Source: Pseudorhizobium pelagicum (lineage in GTDB: Bacteria; Pseudomonadota; Alphaproteobacteria; Rhizobiales; Rhizobiaceae). Taken from it: a DNA stretch of 64,000 nt. Shown here piece by piece: positions 33,849 through 42,073 of this stretch. The stretch is taken from contig JOKI01000014.1 of NCBI GenBank assembly GCA_000722615.1, positions 189-64,188 on the forward strand, given 5' to 3'. The position numbers and the translations under genes were made by a program. The notes beneath the pieces are model-generated. The model searched no databases and had not been told where the DNA came from. It saw only the letters and a program-made list of their open reading frames with translations. Every line of letters starts with the position of its first letter. Positions within the stretch are counted from its first letter, which is position 1.

Positions 33849-34083
33849 GTCTGGCTTCCTCTTGAGTTCTGTCGCCGTCAGGAGGAGCCGTCTTGAAACA
33901 ACAAAGCCGCCTGACGGCGGCTCGTTGACATTATGATCTGTCGAGCCGCCCGTTACCGGTAGGCCCAAAAATACGTGCAGGAGATGGGTGCGCGTGCGTC
34001 GATCATGGAGAATGTGATGCGCCGGTTTTGAAAGCTTGTCAAGACGAAGTGATCTGGAGGGGCGCGCCCGACGTTTCTGCGTC

Positions 34084-35619
34084 ATGACCCTGCTTCACCT
34101 CGTCCTCGGCGACCAGCTTTCCCATTCGATCTCCGCGCTTCGGGACGCGCAGCCGCAGGAGGACGTCGTGCTGATGGCCGAGGTCATGGCGGAGGCGACC
34201 TATGTCGGCCACCACCAGAAGAAGATCGCCTTCCTGTTCTCCGCCATGCGCCATTTCGCCGAGGAACTGCGCGGCCGCGGCTTTGCGGTGCGCTACGTGA
34301 CGCTCGATGCGCCGGGCAACAGCCAGTCGCTGCGCGGCGAGGTGGAACGGGCGCTGGCCGAAACCGGCGCGACGGGCGTCGTGGTCACCGAAGCGGGCGA
34401 ATATCGGCTGCTGGAGGAGATGCGCGGCTGGCAGGCGCATCTCGGCGTGCCGGTCGAGATCCGCGACGACGATCGTTTCCTCATCACCCGGGCGGGCTTC
34501 GACCGCTGGGCGGATCGCCGCCGCGAGTTGCGCATGGAGTATTTCTACCGCGACATGCGCCGTCACTTCGGCGTGCTGATGCGCGGTGCCGATCCCGAAG
34601 GCGGGCAATGGAACTTCGATAAGGAGAACCGCAAGCCGCCACTGAAGGGAATGGCGGGGCCGCGGCGGCTGTCCTGGCGCCATGACGCCATCACTTCCGA
34701 GGTGCTGGAGCTGGTAGAGGCGCGCTTCTCCCACCATGTCGGCAAGCTGCGGCCCTTCCACTTCGCCGTGAATGCGGAGCAGGCGGAGGCCGAGTTCGAG
34801 CAGTTCGTCACCGAGATCCTGCCCTCCTTCGGCGATTACCAGGACGCCATGGTTGCCGGCGAGCCTTATCTCTTCCACTCGATGATCGCCGCCTATCTGA
34901 ACGCCGGCCTGCTTCTGCCCATCGATGTCATCCGCCGGGCCGAGCGCGCCTATCACGACGGGGCAGCGCCCTTGAATGCCGTGGAGGGCTTCATCCGCCA
35001 GATCCTCGGCTGGCGCGAATATGTGCGCGGCATCTACTGGCGGTTCATGCCGGACTACGCCGGTCGGAATGCGCTCGAGGCGCACCGCCCCCTGCCGGCG
35101 CTCTACTGGGGCGGCGAGACGAAGATGCGCTGCCTGGCTTCCGCCGTGCAGGACACGCTGGAGCACGCCTATTCCCATCACATCCAGCGGCTGATGGTGA
35201 CCGGCAATTTCGCGCTGCTCGCCGGGCTTTCGGTCGACGAGGTCTGCGAATGGTATCTCGCCGTCTATGCCGACGCCTACGAATGGGTGGAACTGCCCAA
35301 TACGTTGGGCATGGCGCTCTATGCGGACGGCGGGCTGATGGCGAGCAAGCCCTATGCGGCAAGCGGCAAATATATCGACCGGATGAGCAATTTCTGTGGC
35401 GGCTGCACCTACAGCGTCAAGGACAGCACGGGCGAAAACGCCTGTCCCTTCAATTCGCTCTACTGGCGCTTCATCGCCGTCAACCGGGAGAAATTCCGCG
35501 GCAACCACCGCATGGCCAATATCGTCGCCGGCTGGCTGCGCATGGACGAGATGAAGAAGCAGGCCATTCTCGCCCGGGCGGAAGACTGCCTCGAGCGTCT
35601 CGATGCGGGTACCCTGTAA
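34084..35619 (+). CDS. phrB: Iron-sulfur (6-4) photolyase, PhrB/FeS-BCP family
   Basis: A 511-residue cryptochrome/photolyase-related protein. It opens MTLLHLVLGDQLSHSISAL. The FAD-binding helical half includes EGFIRQILGWREYVRGIYW and the SHHIQRLMVTGNFALL motif. Four cysteines, at residues 350, 438, 441 and 454 counted from ATG 34084, correspond by number to the [4Fe-4S] ligands I recall for Agrobacterium PhrB. This both supports the start and indicates a cluster-bearing enzyme. It repairs (6-4) photoproducts with light energy, using a lumazine-type antenna in the characterised homologue. An in-frame TTG at 34036 is rejected. Divergent from the GNAT gene; a hairpin AGCCGCC/GGCGGCT at 33905-33922 lies between. 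Confidence 0.95.
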   Translation: MTLLHLVLGDQLSHSISALRDAQPQEDVVLMAEVMAEATYVGHHQKKIAFLFSAMRHFAEELRGRGFAVRYVTLDAPGNSQSLRGEVERALAETGATGVVVTEAGEYRLLEEMRGWQAHLGVPVEIRDDDRFLITRAGFDRWADRRRELRMEYFYRDMRRHFGVLMRGADPEGGQWNFDKENRKPPLKGMAGPRRLSWRHDAITSEVLELVEARFSHHVGKLRPFHFAVNAEQAEAEFEQFVTEILPSFGDYQDAMVAGEPYLFHSMIAAYLNAGLLLPIDVIRRAERAYHDGAAPLNAVEGFIRQILGWREYVRGIYWRFMPDYAGRNALEAHRPLPALYWGGETKMRCLASAVQDTLEHAYSHHIQRLMVTGNFALLAGLSVDEVCEWYLAVYADAYEWVELPNTLGMALYADGGLMASKPYAASGKYIDRMSNFCGGCTYSVKDSTGENACPFNSLYWRFIAVNREKFRGNHRMANIVAGWLRMDEMKKQAILARAEDCLERLDAGTL

Positions 35620-35632
35620 AGGGCGAGAGGCA

Positions 35633-36046
35633 TCAGTGCTCGTGGTCGCACAGGCCGTGGTCGGAAAGCGCCCGGATCACATAGCAGTCCTCGACCGAAT
35701 GACCGCCGCAGTGGGAGACGATCCGTTCCAGTTCATGCTCCAGCTTCTGCAGGCTGGCGATCTTGGCCCGGACCGCCGAAAGATGGTCGTCAGCGATGCG
35801 GTCGGCACCGGCGCAGGGCGCCTCCGGATGGCGGCTGAGCGCAATCAGTTCCCGGATCGCCGGAATGTCGAAGCCGAGATCGCGGGCATGGCGGATGAAG
35901 GCGAGGCGCTCCAGGTCGGTCTTTTCGTAGCGCCGCTGGTTGCCTTCCGAACGCTGCGTCGGGCTGATCAGCCCCATCTGCTCGTAGTAGCGGATGGTCG
36001 GCACCTTGACGCCGGTCCTCCTCGAAAGATCGCCGATCGCATACAT
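35633..36046 (-). CDS. MerR-family metal sensor (CadR/PbrR-like)
   Basis: A 137-residue regulator. The MerR winged HTH is MYAIGDLSRRTGVKVPTIRY with YYEQMGLISPTQRSEGNQRR. After the dimer helix, Cys78, Cys113, Cys121 and Cys133 are in positions similar to the metal-binding cysteines (near 77, 112 and 119) I recall for CadR/PbrR. The C-terminus is His-rich (CDHEH). It should activate the divergent CDF gene by twisting a promoter with a long spacer, in response to Cd, Pb, Zn or a similar ion. Convergent with phrB, 13-base gap. Confidence 0.92.
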   Translation of the reverse strand: MYAIGDLSRRTGVKVPTIRYYEQMGLISPTQRSEGNQRRYEKTDLERLAFIRHARDLGFDIPAIRELIALSRHPEAPCAGADRIADDHLSAVRAKIASLQKLEHELERIVSHCGGHSVEDCYVIRALSDHGLCDHEH

Positions 36047-36061
36047 GTCGAAAAATTCCTC

Positions 36062-36092
36062 TTGAACCTATAGTGGCTAGAGGGATTAGCTA
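36062..36092 (+). promoter_or_regulatory. MerR-type promoter-operator of the CDF gene
   Basis: TTGAAC (-35, 36062-36067), a 19-base spacer, and TAGCTA (-10, 36087-36092). The spacer contains the dyad CCTATAG-TGG-CTAGAGG (36067-36083, one mismatch). An over-long 19-20 bp spacer with a central dyad is the hallmark of MerR-regulated promoters, and the dyad resembles the PbrR/CadR operator. Confidence 0.8.
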
Positions 36093-36131
36093 TGGCGTCA
36101 TCGAACAAAAAGCAAGGATCAGGTGACGAAC

Positions 36132-36854
36132 ATGAGTGCAGGCTGCGGGCACGAACACGCGACATTCGAAGGATTGTCGGCCGACTACAAGAGACGGCTC
36201 TGGGCGGTCATCGCCATCAACGGCCTGATGTTTCTCGTCGAGATGACGGCGGGGCAGATGGCGCGCTCGCAGGCGCTGCAGGCCGATGCGCTGGATTTCT
36301 TCGCCGATGCCGTCACCTACGGCATCTCGCTCGCCGTCATCGGCGCCTCCATCCGGGTGCGCACCACGGCCGCCGCCGCCAAGGGCGTGAGCCTCTTCCT
36401 GATGGGCCTCTGGGTCTTCGGCTCGACGATCTGGCGCGTCTTCTACATGGGTGTTCCGGAAGCCCCGATCATGGGCCTGATCGGCCTCCTGGCGCTCGCC
36501 GCCAACCTCCTCAGCGTCGTGCTGCTGATGAACTACAAGGATGGCGACGCCAATGTCCGCTCCGTCTGGCTATGCTCGCGCAACGACGCGATCGGCAACG
36601 TCATCGTCATGATCGCCGCCGTCGGCGTCTGGGGAACCGCCACCGCCTGGCCGGATCTTGCCGTCGCCGCCATCATGGCCGGCCTCTTCCTGTCGTCCTC
36701 GGTGCAGATCCTGCGCCAGTCATGGCAGGAGTGGAAGTCGGAAGGCACCGTCTCGCTCGACCCGCATGCCGGCCACAGCCACGGCGATACCGGCCGCAAG
36801 GGGAACAAGGGCGCATGCTTGGGTCATGCGCACGAAGCGCACGAGCACAGTTGA
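36132..36854 (+). CDS. CDF-type heavy-metal exporter
   Basis: A 240-residue protein with about five or six spans. Metal site residues are in LQADALDFFADAVTYG (TM2) and WLCSRNDAIGNVIVM (TM5). The C-terminal cytosolic fold is replaced by a short His-rich tail (HAGHSHGDTGRK, GHAHEAHEHS), and the N-terminus also has a metal-binding patch (GCGHEHATFEG). It thus differs in type from the larger CDF at 31792 (DFFAD/RNDAIGN instead of the HxxxD sites), suggesting a different ion. ATG 36132 is favoured over GTG 36123, since AGG lies 8 bases before it. Controlled by the divergent MerR regulator. Confidence 0.92.
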   Translation: MSAGCGHEHATFEGLSADYKRRLWAVIAINGLMFLVEMTAGQMARSQALQADALDFFADAVTYGISLAVIGASIRVRTTAAAAKGVSLFLMGLWVFGSTIWRVFYMGVPEAPIMGLIGLLALAANLLSVVLLMNYKDGDANVRSVWLCSRNDAIGNVIVMIAAVGVWGTATAWPDLAVAAIMAGLFLSSSVQILRQSWQEWKSEGTVSLDPHAGHSHGDTGRKGNKGACLGHAHEAHEHS

Positions 36855-36925
36855 GGCAGGAGCCGCAACAGCCAGCGCGTGAGAGATGGTTGGTTGAGGG
36901 CCGAGGTGACCGAAAGCCTGCGGGC

Positions 36926-37363
36926 TCAGGAGGCCTCGGCTTTTTCGGGTGCGGTGATGCCCATGGCCTTCAGGATGGCGGCCCGAATCTCGGCCTCGAT
37001 CATCTCGCGTTCCTCCACCGCCATCTTCCGAAGGTCGGCTTCCGTCAGGTCGTGATCCTCGAGGTATTTGGCCCGCACCATCTCGCCGAAGTCCATGTCT
37101 GCGAGCTTGCTGAATTCCTGTTCCGCGGCGGAGCCGGACGAATCGGAGCCCACCCAGACCTCCTCGTCCTGCGCGCTTGTGTCCTTCAGGACGGCAAGGT
37201 CCCAGAGCGCGGCGGAAAGCTTGCTGGCGGCGGCGTCGCCGCTGATCAAGGCTGCGCCGGAGGCGGAAGACGGGGCAACGGCCTGTTCGGAGGAGGGGGC
37301 GGCGGCATCCGGCCGGTAGGGCAGGGCGTAGGACTGCAGGTTAAGGCTACCGATCGTCGTCAT
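36926..37363 (-). CDS. Unknown protein, second gene of a CtrA-box operon
   Basis: A 145-residue soluble protein; ATG 37363 has AGGAG upstream. The N-terminal half is Ala/Ser-rich and low in complexity (PDAAAPSSEQAVAPSSASG). A middle segment reads SKLSAALWDLAVLKDTS, and the C-terminal third is a charged helix (KYLEDHDLTEADLRKMAVEE, then AAILKAMG). No signal peptide or membrane span. It lies 83 bases downstream of the 98-residue gene at 37447, with which it shares a Leu-x-x-Ala-Leu-Trp segment and a Tyr/Pro-rich start (YALPYRP against YPYPTR). Function unknown. Confidence 0.72.
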   Translation of the reverse strand: MTTIGSLNLQSYALPYRPDAAAPSSEQAVAPSSASGAALISGDAAASKLSAALWDLAVLKDTSAQDEEVWVGSDSSGSAAEQEFSKLADMDFGEMVRAKYLEDHDLTEADLRKMAVEEREMIEAEIRAAILKAMGITAPEKAEAS

Positions 37364-37446
37364 GCGGATGCTCCTGCAGGTTGATCCCGGCAATCGATCC
37401 GATCGGGCGGATCATTGGCAGGCGACACCGGCCGCGCCGGCGCCGA

Positions 37447-37743
37447 TTATGAATTCTCCGAAAACTCCAGGTACATTCCTTCGACCCAGTCGGCAGGCAT
37501 GTCTGCGGATGCGGACGAAGCCGCCGTCCGTCCGCCGTCCGTTGCCGCATCCTCTTCCGAGCCGCCGATCACCCACAAGGCGTTGGCAAGCGAACTGGAA
37601 AGGAGCGTGCTGCTTCCGGTGATGGCAAAGGCGGACCGCTGACGCTGTTCGACCTCGCGGGGAGCGACCTCTTCGCTCACGCGCTCGATGGTCTGGGAGC
37701 GTGTCGGGTACGGGTAGCCGCTGAGGCCGCTGTCGATCTTCAT
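37447..37743 (-). CDS. Unknown small protein, first gene of a CtrA-box operon
   Basis: A 98-residue soluble protein starting MKIDSGLSGYPYPTRSQTIE. A charged region (RVSEEVAPREVEQRQR) precedes SSTLLSSSLANALWVIGGS and an acidic, Ser/Ala-rich tail. Neither motif is known to me. A full CtrA site lies 22-38 bases upstream, pointing to cell-cycle- or motility-linked expression. The weak similarity to the product of the next gene (S-x-L-x-x-ALW and Y-x-x-P) suggests two distant paralogues or partners. AGGTG is the likely ribosome site. Confidence 0.72.
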   Translation of the reverse strand: MKIDSGLSGYPYPTRSQTIERVSEEVAPREVEQRQRSAFAITGSSTLLSSSLANALWVIGGSEEDAATDGGRTAASSASADMPADWVEGMYLEFSENS

Positions 37744-37764
37744 GGGAAGACACCTGGTTAAATC

Positions 37765-37781
37765 GTTAACAAATGGTTAAC
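37765..37781 (-). promoter_or_regulatory. Full CtrA-binding site
   Basis: Read on the minus strand: GTTAACCATTTGTTAAC, which contains TTAA-N7-TTAAC and the TTAACCAT half-site described for CtrA boxes of Caulobacter and rhizobia. A third TTAA (37758-37761) lies closer to the gene. It is placed just ahead of the start of the 98-residue gene at 37743. Confidence 0.75.
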
Positions 37782-37930
37782 GCGCGAACCTTGCGCGAAG
37801 CTTGCGCGCACGGGTGTCTGGCCGAATCGGTCACTTGACAGATTCGTCAATATCAAAATGCAGGTGATTTGCGGCACTTGGCTGTGCGGTGCAGCATGAC
37901 GCGGAAAGGAGCATCCGGCATGGCGCTCGC

Positions 37931-39190
37931 TCAGAGCGACGGCGTATCCGCAATCAGGCGCTGCCGGTCAGGCTCGAAGCCAAGCTGCTCCAGGGCCCGC
38001 TGCTGGGCGAGCTTGGAAAACCGCCGGGCGGCCTCGCGCAGATCCGGCTGCGCCGTGGCAGCAATCACCGCCAGCGCCTTCTGCATGCGGATCGCCACCT
38101 CGATCTGACCGGCTCCGTCGCGCGCAATCGGCATGAAGGCGGCATCGACCAGGTCATCCTCGCTGAGCGGAGGAATGAAGACGTGCTCGAACTTGATCTC
38201 TTCGCGATCGTCCGGCGTTTCCTCGCGCGCGATCGGGGCCATGACCCGCACCAGCGTCGCCAGCACGTCGATCGCCGTGCCCGGATCATTGATGCCGGGA
38301 GACAGGGCGCGTGAGCCGATCTCCGACAGCGCAATCAGCCCGAATCGCGGATCCTGGTCGAACGAACGCCGGTCGCCGAGGGTAAAGGCGGCACGGATCT
38401 GGTCCGACAGTTCCGACTTGTAGGTATCCCCGCTGTCGCGCAGGACGACGGAGGCAATCGGTTCGGAGGGATCGCAGTGGCTGCCGGGTCGGCGTTGCAC
38501 GTAGATATCGGCGCCCGCCTCCTCGGCGATCCCCGACAGCACCTGGACGTCCAGGTGCTGGAGGTAACCGAGACGCTTGTGATGGATCTCGATCGCCCCC
38601 TCGGGCACATCCCGATACGGTTGCCCTCCCAGATAGGGCCGCTTTCGATGGGCTTCATAGGCGCGCGTAGCGACCCGCTCGACCCTGGCGATCGTTTCCG
38701 CCACGCGGCCCAGACCTGCCAGGTGGTCGATCCACTGCAGCAGCGTGATGACGATCAGAGCCACGACCCCGAGTGTCGCGATGAACAGGATGAAGCGGCC
38801 GCCCTCGCCGTAGAGCTCGGTGTTGAGCGCGATCAGCCCGACCAGCGAGAACAGGAAGCTCCCGAGGAAGGTTGACAGCGCCCGTTGCGAGGTGGTGTCC
38901 TCGAGCAGAAGCGAGGTCGCCCGCGGCGTGGCGTTGGATGCCGCCGCCGTGGTCGCGGAGACGAGCGTCGTCAGCGAGAAGGTAGTCACCGCCAGCATGC
39001 TGGAGGCGATGATGGTGAGGATCGAATCCACCGCCTTGGCTCCCACCTGGCGGGGAAGCTCCGAGGGCATGTAGGGATCGGCCCAGATGGCGGCCAGCGC
39101 GATGACGATGGCAACGACGCAGTACAGCGTCGCGCGCACCCAGAGCCGTCGCAGGAAGCGAACGAGGATCCACCACTTCTTCGAAATCAC
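37931..39190 (-). CDS. DUF2254 membrane protein
   Basis: A 419-residue protein. Four hydrophobic segments lie in the first 165 residues (TLYCVVAIVIALAAIWADPY, VDSILTIIASSMLAVTTFSL, FLGSFLFSLVGLIAL, FILFIATLGVVALIVITLLQ). ATPRATSLLLEDTTSQRALS between them is the DUF2254 signature. The cytosolic C-terminal half includes DQDPRFGLIALSEIGSRALS and SPGINDPGTAIDVLATLVRV. The family is widespread in proteobacteria and has no proved function. Monocistronic; the 180-base gap upstream holds a dyad at 39331-39355. Confidence 0.92.
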   Translation of the reverse strand: MISKKWWILVRFLRRLWVRATLYCVVAIVIALAAIWADPYMPSELPRQVGAKAVDSILTIIASSMLAVTTFSLTTLVSATTAAASNATPRATSLLLEDTTSQRALSTFLGSFLFSLVGLIALNTELYGEGGRFILFIATLGVVALIVITLLQWIDHLAGLGRVAETIARVERVATRAYEAHRKRPYLGGQPYRDVPEGAIEIHHKRLGYLQHLDVQVLSGIAEEAGADIYVQRRPGSHCDPSEPIASVVLRDSGDTYKSELSDQIRAAFTLGDRRSFDQDPRFGLIALSEIGSRALSPGINDPGTAIDVLATLVRVMAPIAREETPDDREEIKFEHVFIPPLSEDDLVDAAFMPIARDGAGQIEVAIRMQKALAVIAATAQPDLREAARRFSKLAQQRALEQLGFEPDRQRLIADTPSL

Positions 39191-39330
39191 GCCTGCCTCG
39201 CCTCCATCAGCCCTGCCGGATCATAAGGTTGCAACGCCGGTGGCTTCGCGCCGGCGCCTTCTTCAACAACCTCCGCGCAATGTGGAGCGCAGGGTGTCTT
39301 TTGGCTAGGGCAGGCCCATGCTGATCCTGC

Positions 39331-39355
39331 TACCGGCAACCCCGGGCTGCCGGTA
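39331..39355 (-). terminator. Terminator-like hairpin after oligopeptidase B
   Basis: TACCGGCA (39331-39338) pairs with TGCCGGTA (39348-39355) around a 9-base GC-rich loop, 18 bases past the ptrB stop. No T run follows. Confidence 0.4.
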
Positions 39356-39372
39356 TTCGCAAGCAACATTGC

Positions 39373-41496
39373 CTACATCTTGCCCGCGACCTTGATCGCG
39401 AAGGCATATTCGAAGGCGACCTCTTCCAGCCGCTGGAAGCGGCCGGACTTGCCGCCGTGGCCGGCGGCCATGTTGGTCTTGAGCAGATAGGGGCCGGCGT
39501 CCGGTGCCGTCTCGCGCAGTTTGGCAACCCACTTCGTCGGCTCCCAATAGGTCACGCGCGGGTCGGTAAGGCCGGAGATGGCGAGAATCGGCGGATAGGG
39601 TTTTTCCCCGACATTGTCGTAAGGGCTGTAGGCGGCGATCCAGCCGTACTCCTCTTCCGATTCCAGCGGATTGCCCCATTCCGGCCATTCCGGCGGCGTC
39701 AGCGGCAGGGTGTCGTCGAGCATGGTGTTCAGCACGTCGACGAAGGGCACGGCGGCGATGATGCCGGCGAATTTCTCCGGCGCCATGTTGGCGATCGCCC
39801 CCATCAGCATGCCGCCGGCGGAGCCGCCCTCGGCGATGATGTTCGCGTAAGATGTGAACTTCTGTTCCACCAGATGATCAGCGGCTGCGATGAAGTCCTT
39901 GAAGGTATTTTCCTTCTTCTCCATCTTGCCGTCCTCGTACCAGGAAAAGCCCTTGTCCTTGCCGCCGCGCACATGGGCGATGGCATAGACGAAACCGCGG
40001 TCGGCGAGCGACAGGTTGGTGGTCGAGAAGGACGCCGGGATGCTGATGCCGTAGGCGCCGTAGCCGTAGAGCAGGCAGGGAGCGGAGCCGTCGAGGGGCG
40101 TGTCCTTGCGGTAGAGCAGCGAGACCGGCACGAGCTCCCCGTCATGCGAGGGGGCCATCACCCGGCGGGTCACATAGTCGTCGGGATTGTGCCCGGACGG
40201 CACCTCCTGCGTCTTCAGAAGCGTCCGCTCGCGGGTGGTCATGTCGTAGTCGTAGAGCTGGCTTGGCGTCGTCATCGACGAATAGGAGAAGCGGATGACG
40301 TCCGTTTCGTATTCCGCAGCGCCCTGCAGCCCCAGCGAATAGGCCTCCTCGGCAAAGGCGATCGAATGCTCCTCGCCGGACCTGCGGTCGCGGATGACGA
40401 TGCGCGGCAGCCCGTCGCGGCGCTCCAGCCAGATCAGGTGGCGGGCATAGGCCATGTGGCTGAGGATCAGCCGTCCCGGCTCGTGCGCAACGACCTCTTT
40501 CCAGTTGTCCTTGCCTGGCGCATTGACCGGCGCCTCCATGATCTTGAAGTCCTTGGCCTCGCCGTCATTGGTGAGGATGTAGAAGACGTCGCCGCCCTCG
40601 GTCATCGAATACTCGATGCCTTCCTCGCGCTCGGCCACCAGCATCGGCTCCGCCATCAGGTCCTTCGTCGACAGCAGGCGGTATTCCGAGGTCTCGTGGT
40701 CGTGGATGTCGATGTAGATGAAATCGTCGAGCAGCGAGCCGCCGACGCCCATGAAGAAGCCCGGATCCGTTTCCTCGAACACCAGCCGGTCGGCCGACTG
40801 CGGCTCCCCGACGATGTGGTGGAAGACTTTCGACGGCCGGTGGTTCTCGTCCTGCAGCGTGTAGAAGAAGCTCTTGCCGTCCGGCGCCCAGACACCGCCG
40901 CCGCCGGTGTTCTCGATCACGTCGGCCAGGTCCTCGCCGGTCGAAAGATCGCGGATGCGCAGCGTGAAATATTCCGATCCCTTGTCGTCATAACCCCAGA
41001 TGCCGTGGCTGTGGTCGGTCGAATGGTCGAGGCCGGCAAGCCTGAAATAGTCCTTGCCCTCAGCTTCCTTGTCGCCGTCGAGCAGCAGCCTGCGGCTCGC
41101 CTCGTCCTTCGGGTCGGCGTCGTGCGGAATGCGGAAATAGCGCGGCTGCTCGCCGCCGGTGACGAAGGAGGTGCCATAGGCGAAGGGTCCGTCCTTCATC
41201 GGCACGGAGCTGTCGTCTTCCTTGATGCGGCCCTTCATCTCGGCAAACAGCGTCTTCTGCAGCGCCTTGGTGTCGGCCATGGCCGCGTCCATATAGGCGT
41301 TCTCCGCCTCCAGATGCCGGCGAAGCTCCGGATCGAGCAGCGTCGGATCCTTGAACATCGCCTGCCAGTTCTCCGCCCGCATCCAGGCGTAGTCGTCGCT
41401 GCGGGTCAGCCCGTGGCGGGTATCGGAAACAGGCTTTTTCTGAGCGACGGGGGCGGCGGGGAGATCGTGGAAGACGGGCTTGCGGTCGACGGCCAA
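39373..41496 (-). CDS. ptrB: Oligopeptidase B (S9A prolyl oligopeptidase family)
   Basis: A 707-residue serine peptidase. The catalytic serine is Ser559 in AEGGSAGGMLMGAI; the Asp (SGLTDPRVTYWEPTKW) and His (NMAAGHGGKSGRF) follow in order. The N-terminal beta-propeller begins ARHGLTRSDDYAWMRAENWQ-like (here SDTRHGLTRSDDYAWM). Oligopeptidase B cleaves short peptides after Arg/Lys in the cytosol. The start is a TTG at 41496 with CGGAG upstream, which yields a full-length protein; an open extension upstream (to 41559) is Pro/Ser-rich and has no ribosome site. It may be induced with peptide turnover; no regulator is adjacent. Confidence 0.92.
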   Translation of the reverse strand: MAVDRKPVFHDLPAAPVAQKKPVSDTRHGLTRSDDYAWMRAENWQAMFKDPTLLDPELRRHLEAENAYMDAAMADTKALQKTLFAEMKGRIKEDDSSVPMKDGPFAYGTSFVTGGEQPRYFRIPHDADPKDEASRRLLLDGDKEAEGKDYFRLAGLDHSTDHSHGIWGYDDKGSEYFTLRIRDLSTGEDLADVIENTGGGGVWAPDGKSFFYTLQDENHRPSKVFHHIVGEPQSADRLVFEETDPGFFMGVGGSLLDDFIYIDIHDHETSEYRLLSTKDLMAEPMLVAEREEGIEYSMTEGGDVFYILTNDGEAKDFKIMEAPVNAPGKDNWKEVVAHEPGRLILSHMAYARHLIWLERRDGLPRIVIRDRRSGEEHSIAFAEEAYSLGLQGAAEYETDVIRFSYSSMTTPSQLYDYDMTTRERTLLKTQEVPSGHNPDDYVTRRVMAPSHDGELVPVSLLYRKDTPLDGSAPCLLYGYGAYGISIPASFSTTNLSLADRGFVYAIAHVRGGKDKGFSWYEDGKMEKKENTFKDFIAAADHLVEQKFTSYANIIAEGGSAGGMLMGAIANMAPEKFAGIIAAVPFVDVLNTMLDDTLPLTPPEWPEWGNPLESEEEYGWIAAYSPYDNVGEKPYPPILAISGLTDPRVTYWEPTKWVAKLRETAPDAGPYLLKTNMAAGHGGKSGRFQRLEEVAFEYAFAIKVAGKM

Positions 41497-41579
41497 GGAA
41501 GCACTCCGGGTTGGACGGGGAGGAGTGCCAGAGATAGGGGTCGCCGGCCGCGGAGGCAAGGCGGCGGTTTGCGCAGGGC

Positions 41580-41705
41580 TTACTTGTGTCTCTGCTTCTG
41601 GCCAGGCAGGACGCCGTCACGCCAGCTCTCGAAGAACACCACGGCAACAGCGAGGGACATACCAAATACCGGCAGCAGAAGCAGAACGATCTCATTCGTT
41701 GTCAT
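41580..41705 (-). CDS. Small membrane protein, coupled to upstream gene
   Basis: A 41-residue protein: MTTNEIVLLLLPVFGMSLAV with VVFFESWRDGVLPGQ forms one membrane helix and a basic C-terminus. Its ATG overlaps the stop codon of the upstream gene as ATGA, indicating translational coupling, which is the best evidence that it is real. No family recognised. Together with its partner it might form a two-component membrane complex. Confidence 0.68.
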   Translation of the reverse strand: MTTNEIVLLLLPVFGMSLAVAVVFFESWRDGVLPGQKQRHK

Positions 41706-41938
41706 TGCTTGAGGCCTTTCAGGATCCATCCACCACCCAAATGTAGGGCTACACCCAGAAAAAAGCAAACGAGCATCGGGATGACCACGCGTGGCAAATC
41801 GATTTCGGAGGCAGGCTTGTCATAGACCAGCCGCATCACCGGGGTGAAGGCGCCGATCAGCATCACGCCGATGCCCATCCCGTTCAGAAATGTTGCCCGC
41901 AGCTTGATCTGCTCTTTCTTCACATCCGAGAGCGACAT
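41702..41938 (-). CDS. Small two-span membrane protein
   Basis: A 78-residue protein. After a polar start (MSLSDVKKEQIKLRATFLNG) two membrane helices follow: MGIGVMLIGAFTPVMRLVY and VVIPMLVCFFLGVALHLGGG. ATG 41938 has GGAG 7 bases upstream; in-frame ATGs at 41950 and 41989 are alternatives. It overlaps the next small gene by 4 bases. The structure resembles small uncharacterised membrane proteins of Rhizobiales. On the opposite side, 42000-42040, a GGAAC-N16-CGAT element is a weak promoter candidate. Confidence 0.68.
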   Translation of the reverse strand: MSLSDVKKEQIKLRATFLNGMGIGVMLIGAFTPVMRLVYDKPASEIDLPRVVIPMLVCFFLGVALHLGGGWILKGLKQ

Positions 41939-42073
41939 GCGTGGCTCCATGACTTCGTCGTCCAGTCCGACCGAATGGGGTCGCCTCATCCTATTTCCCG
42001 CTCTGGTAGGTGGTCAATCGTGTCGCCATCTCCTAGGTTCCGGCCGTTCGAATCCCATTGGATGAGGCGGAAA

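Noticed and set aside
39457..41712. A 751-residue open frame antisense to oligopeptidase B
   Set aside because: Composition is typical of an antisense shadow (Val/Arg/Gly/Asp); oligopeptidase B in the opposite frame has all catalytic motifs.
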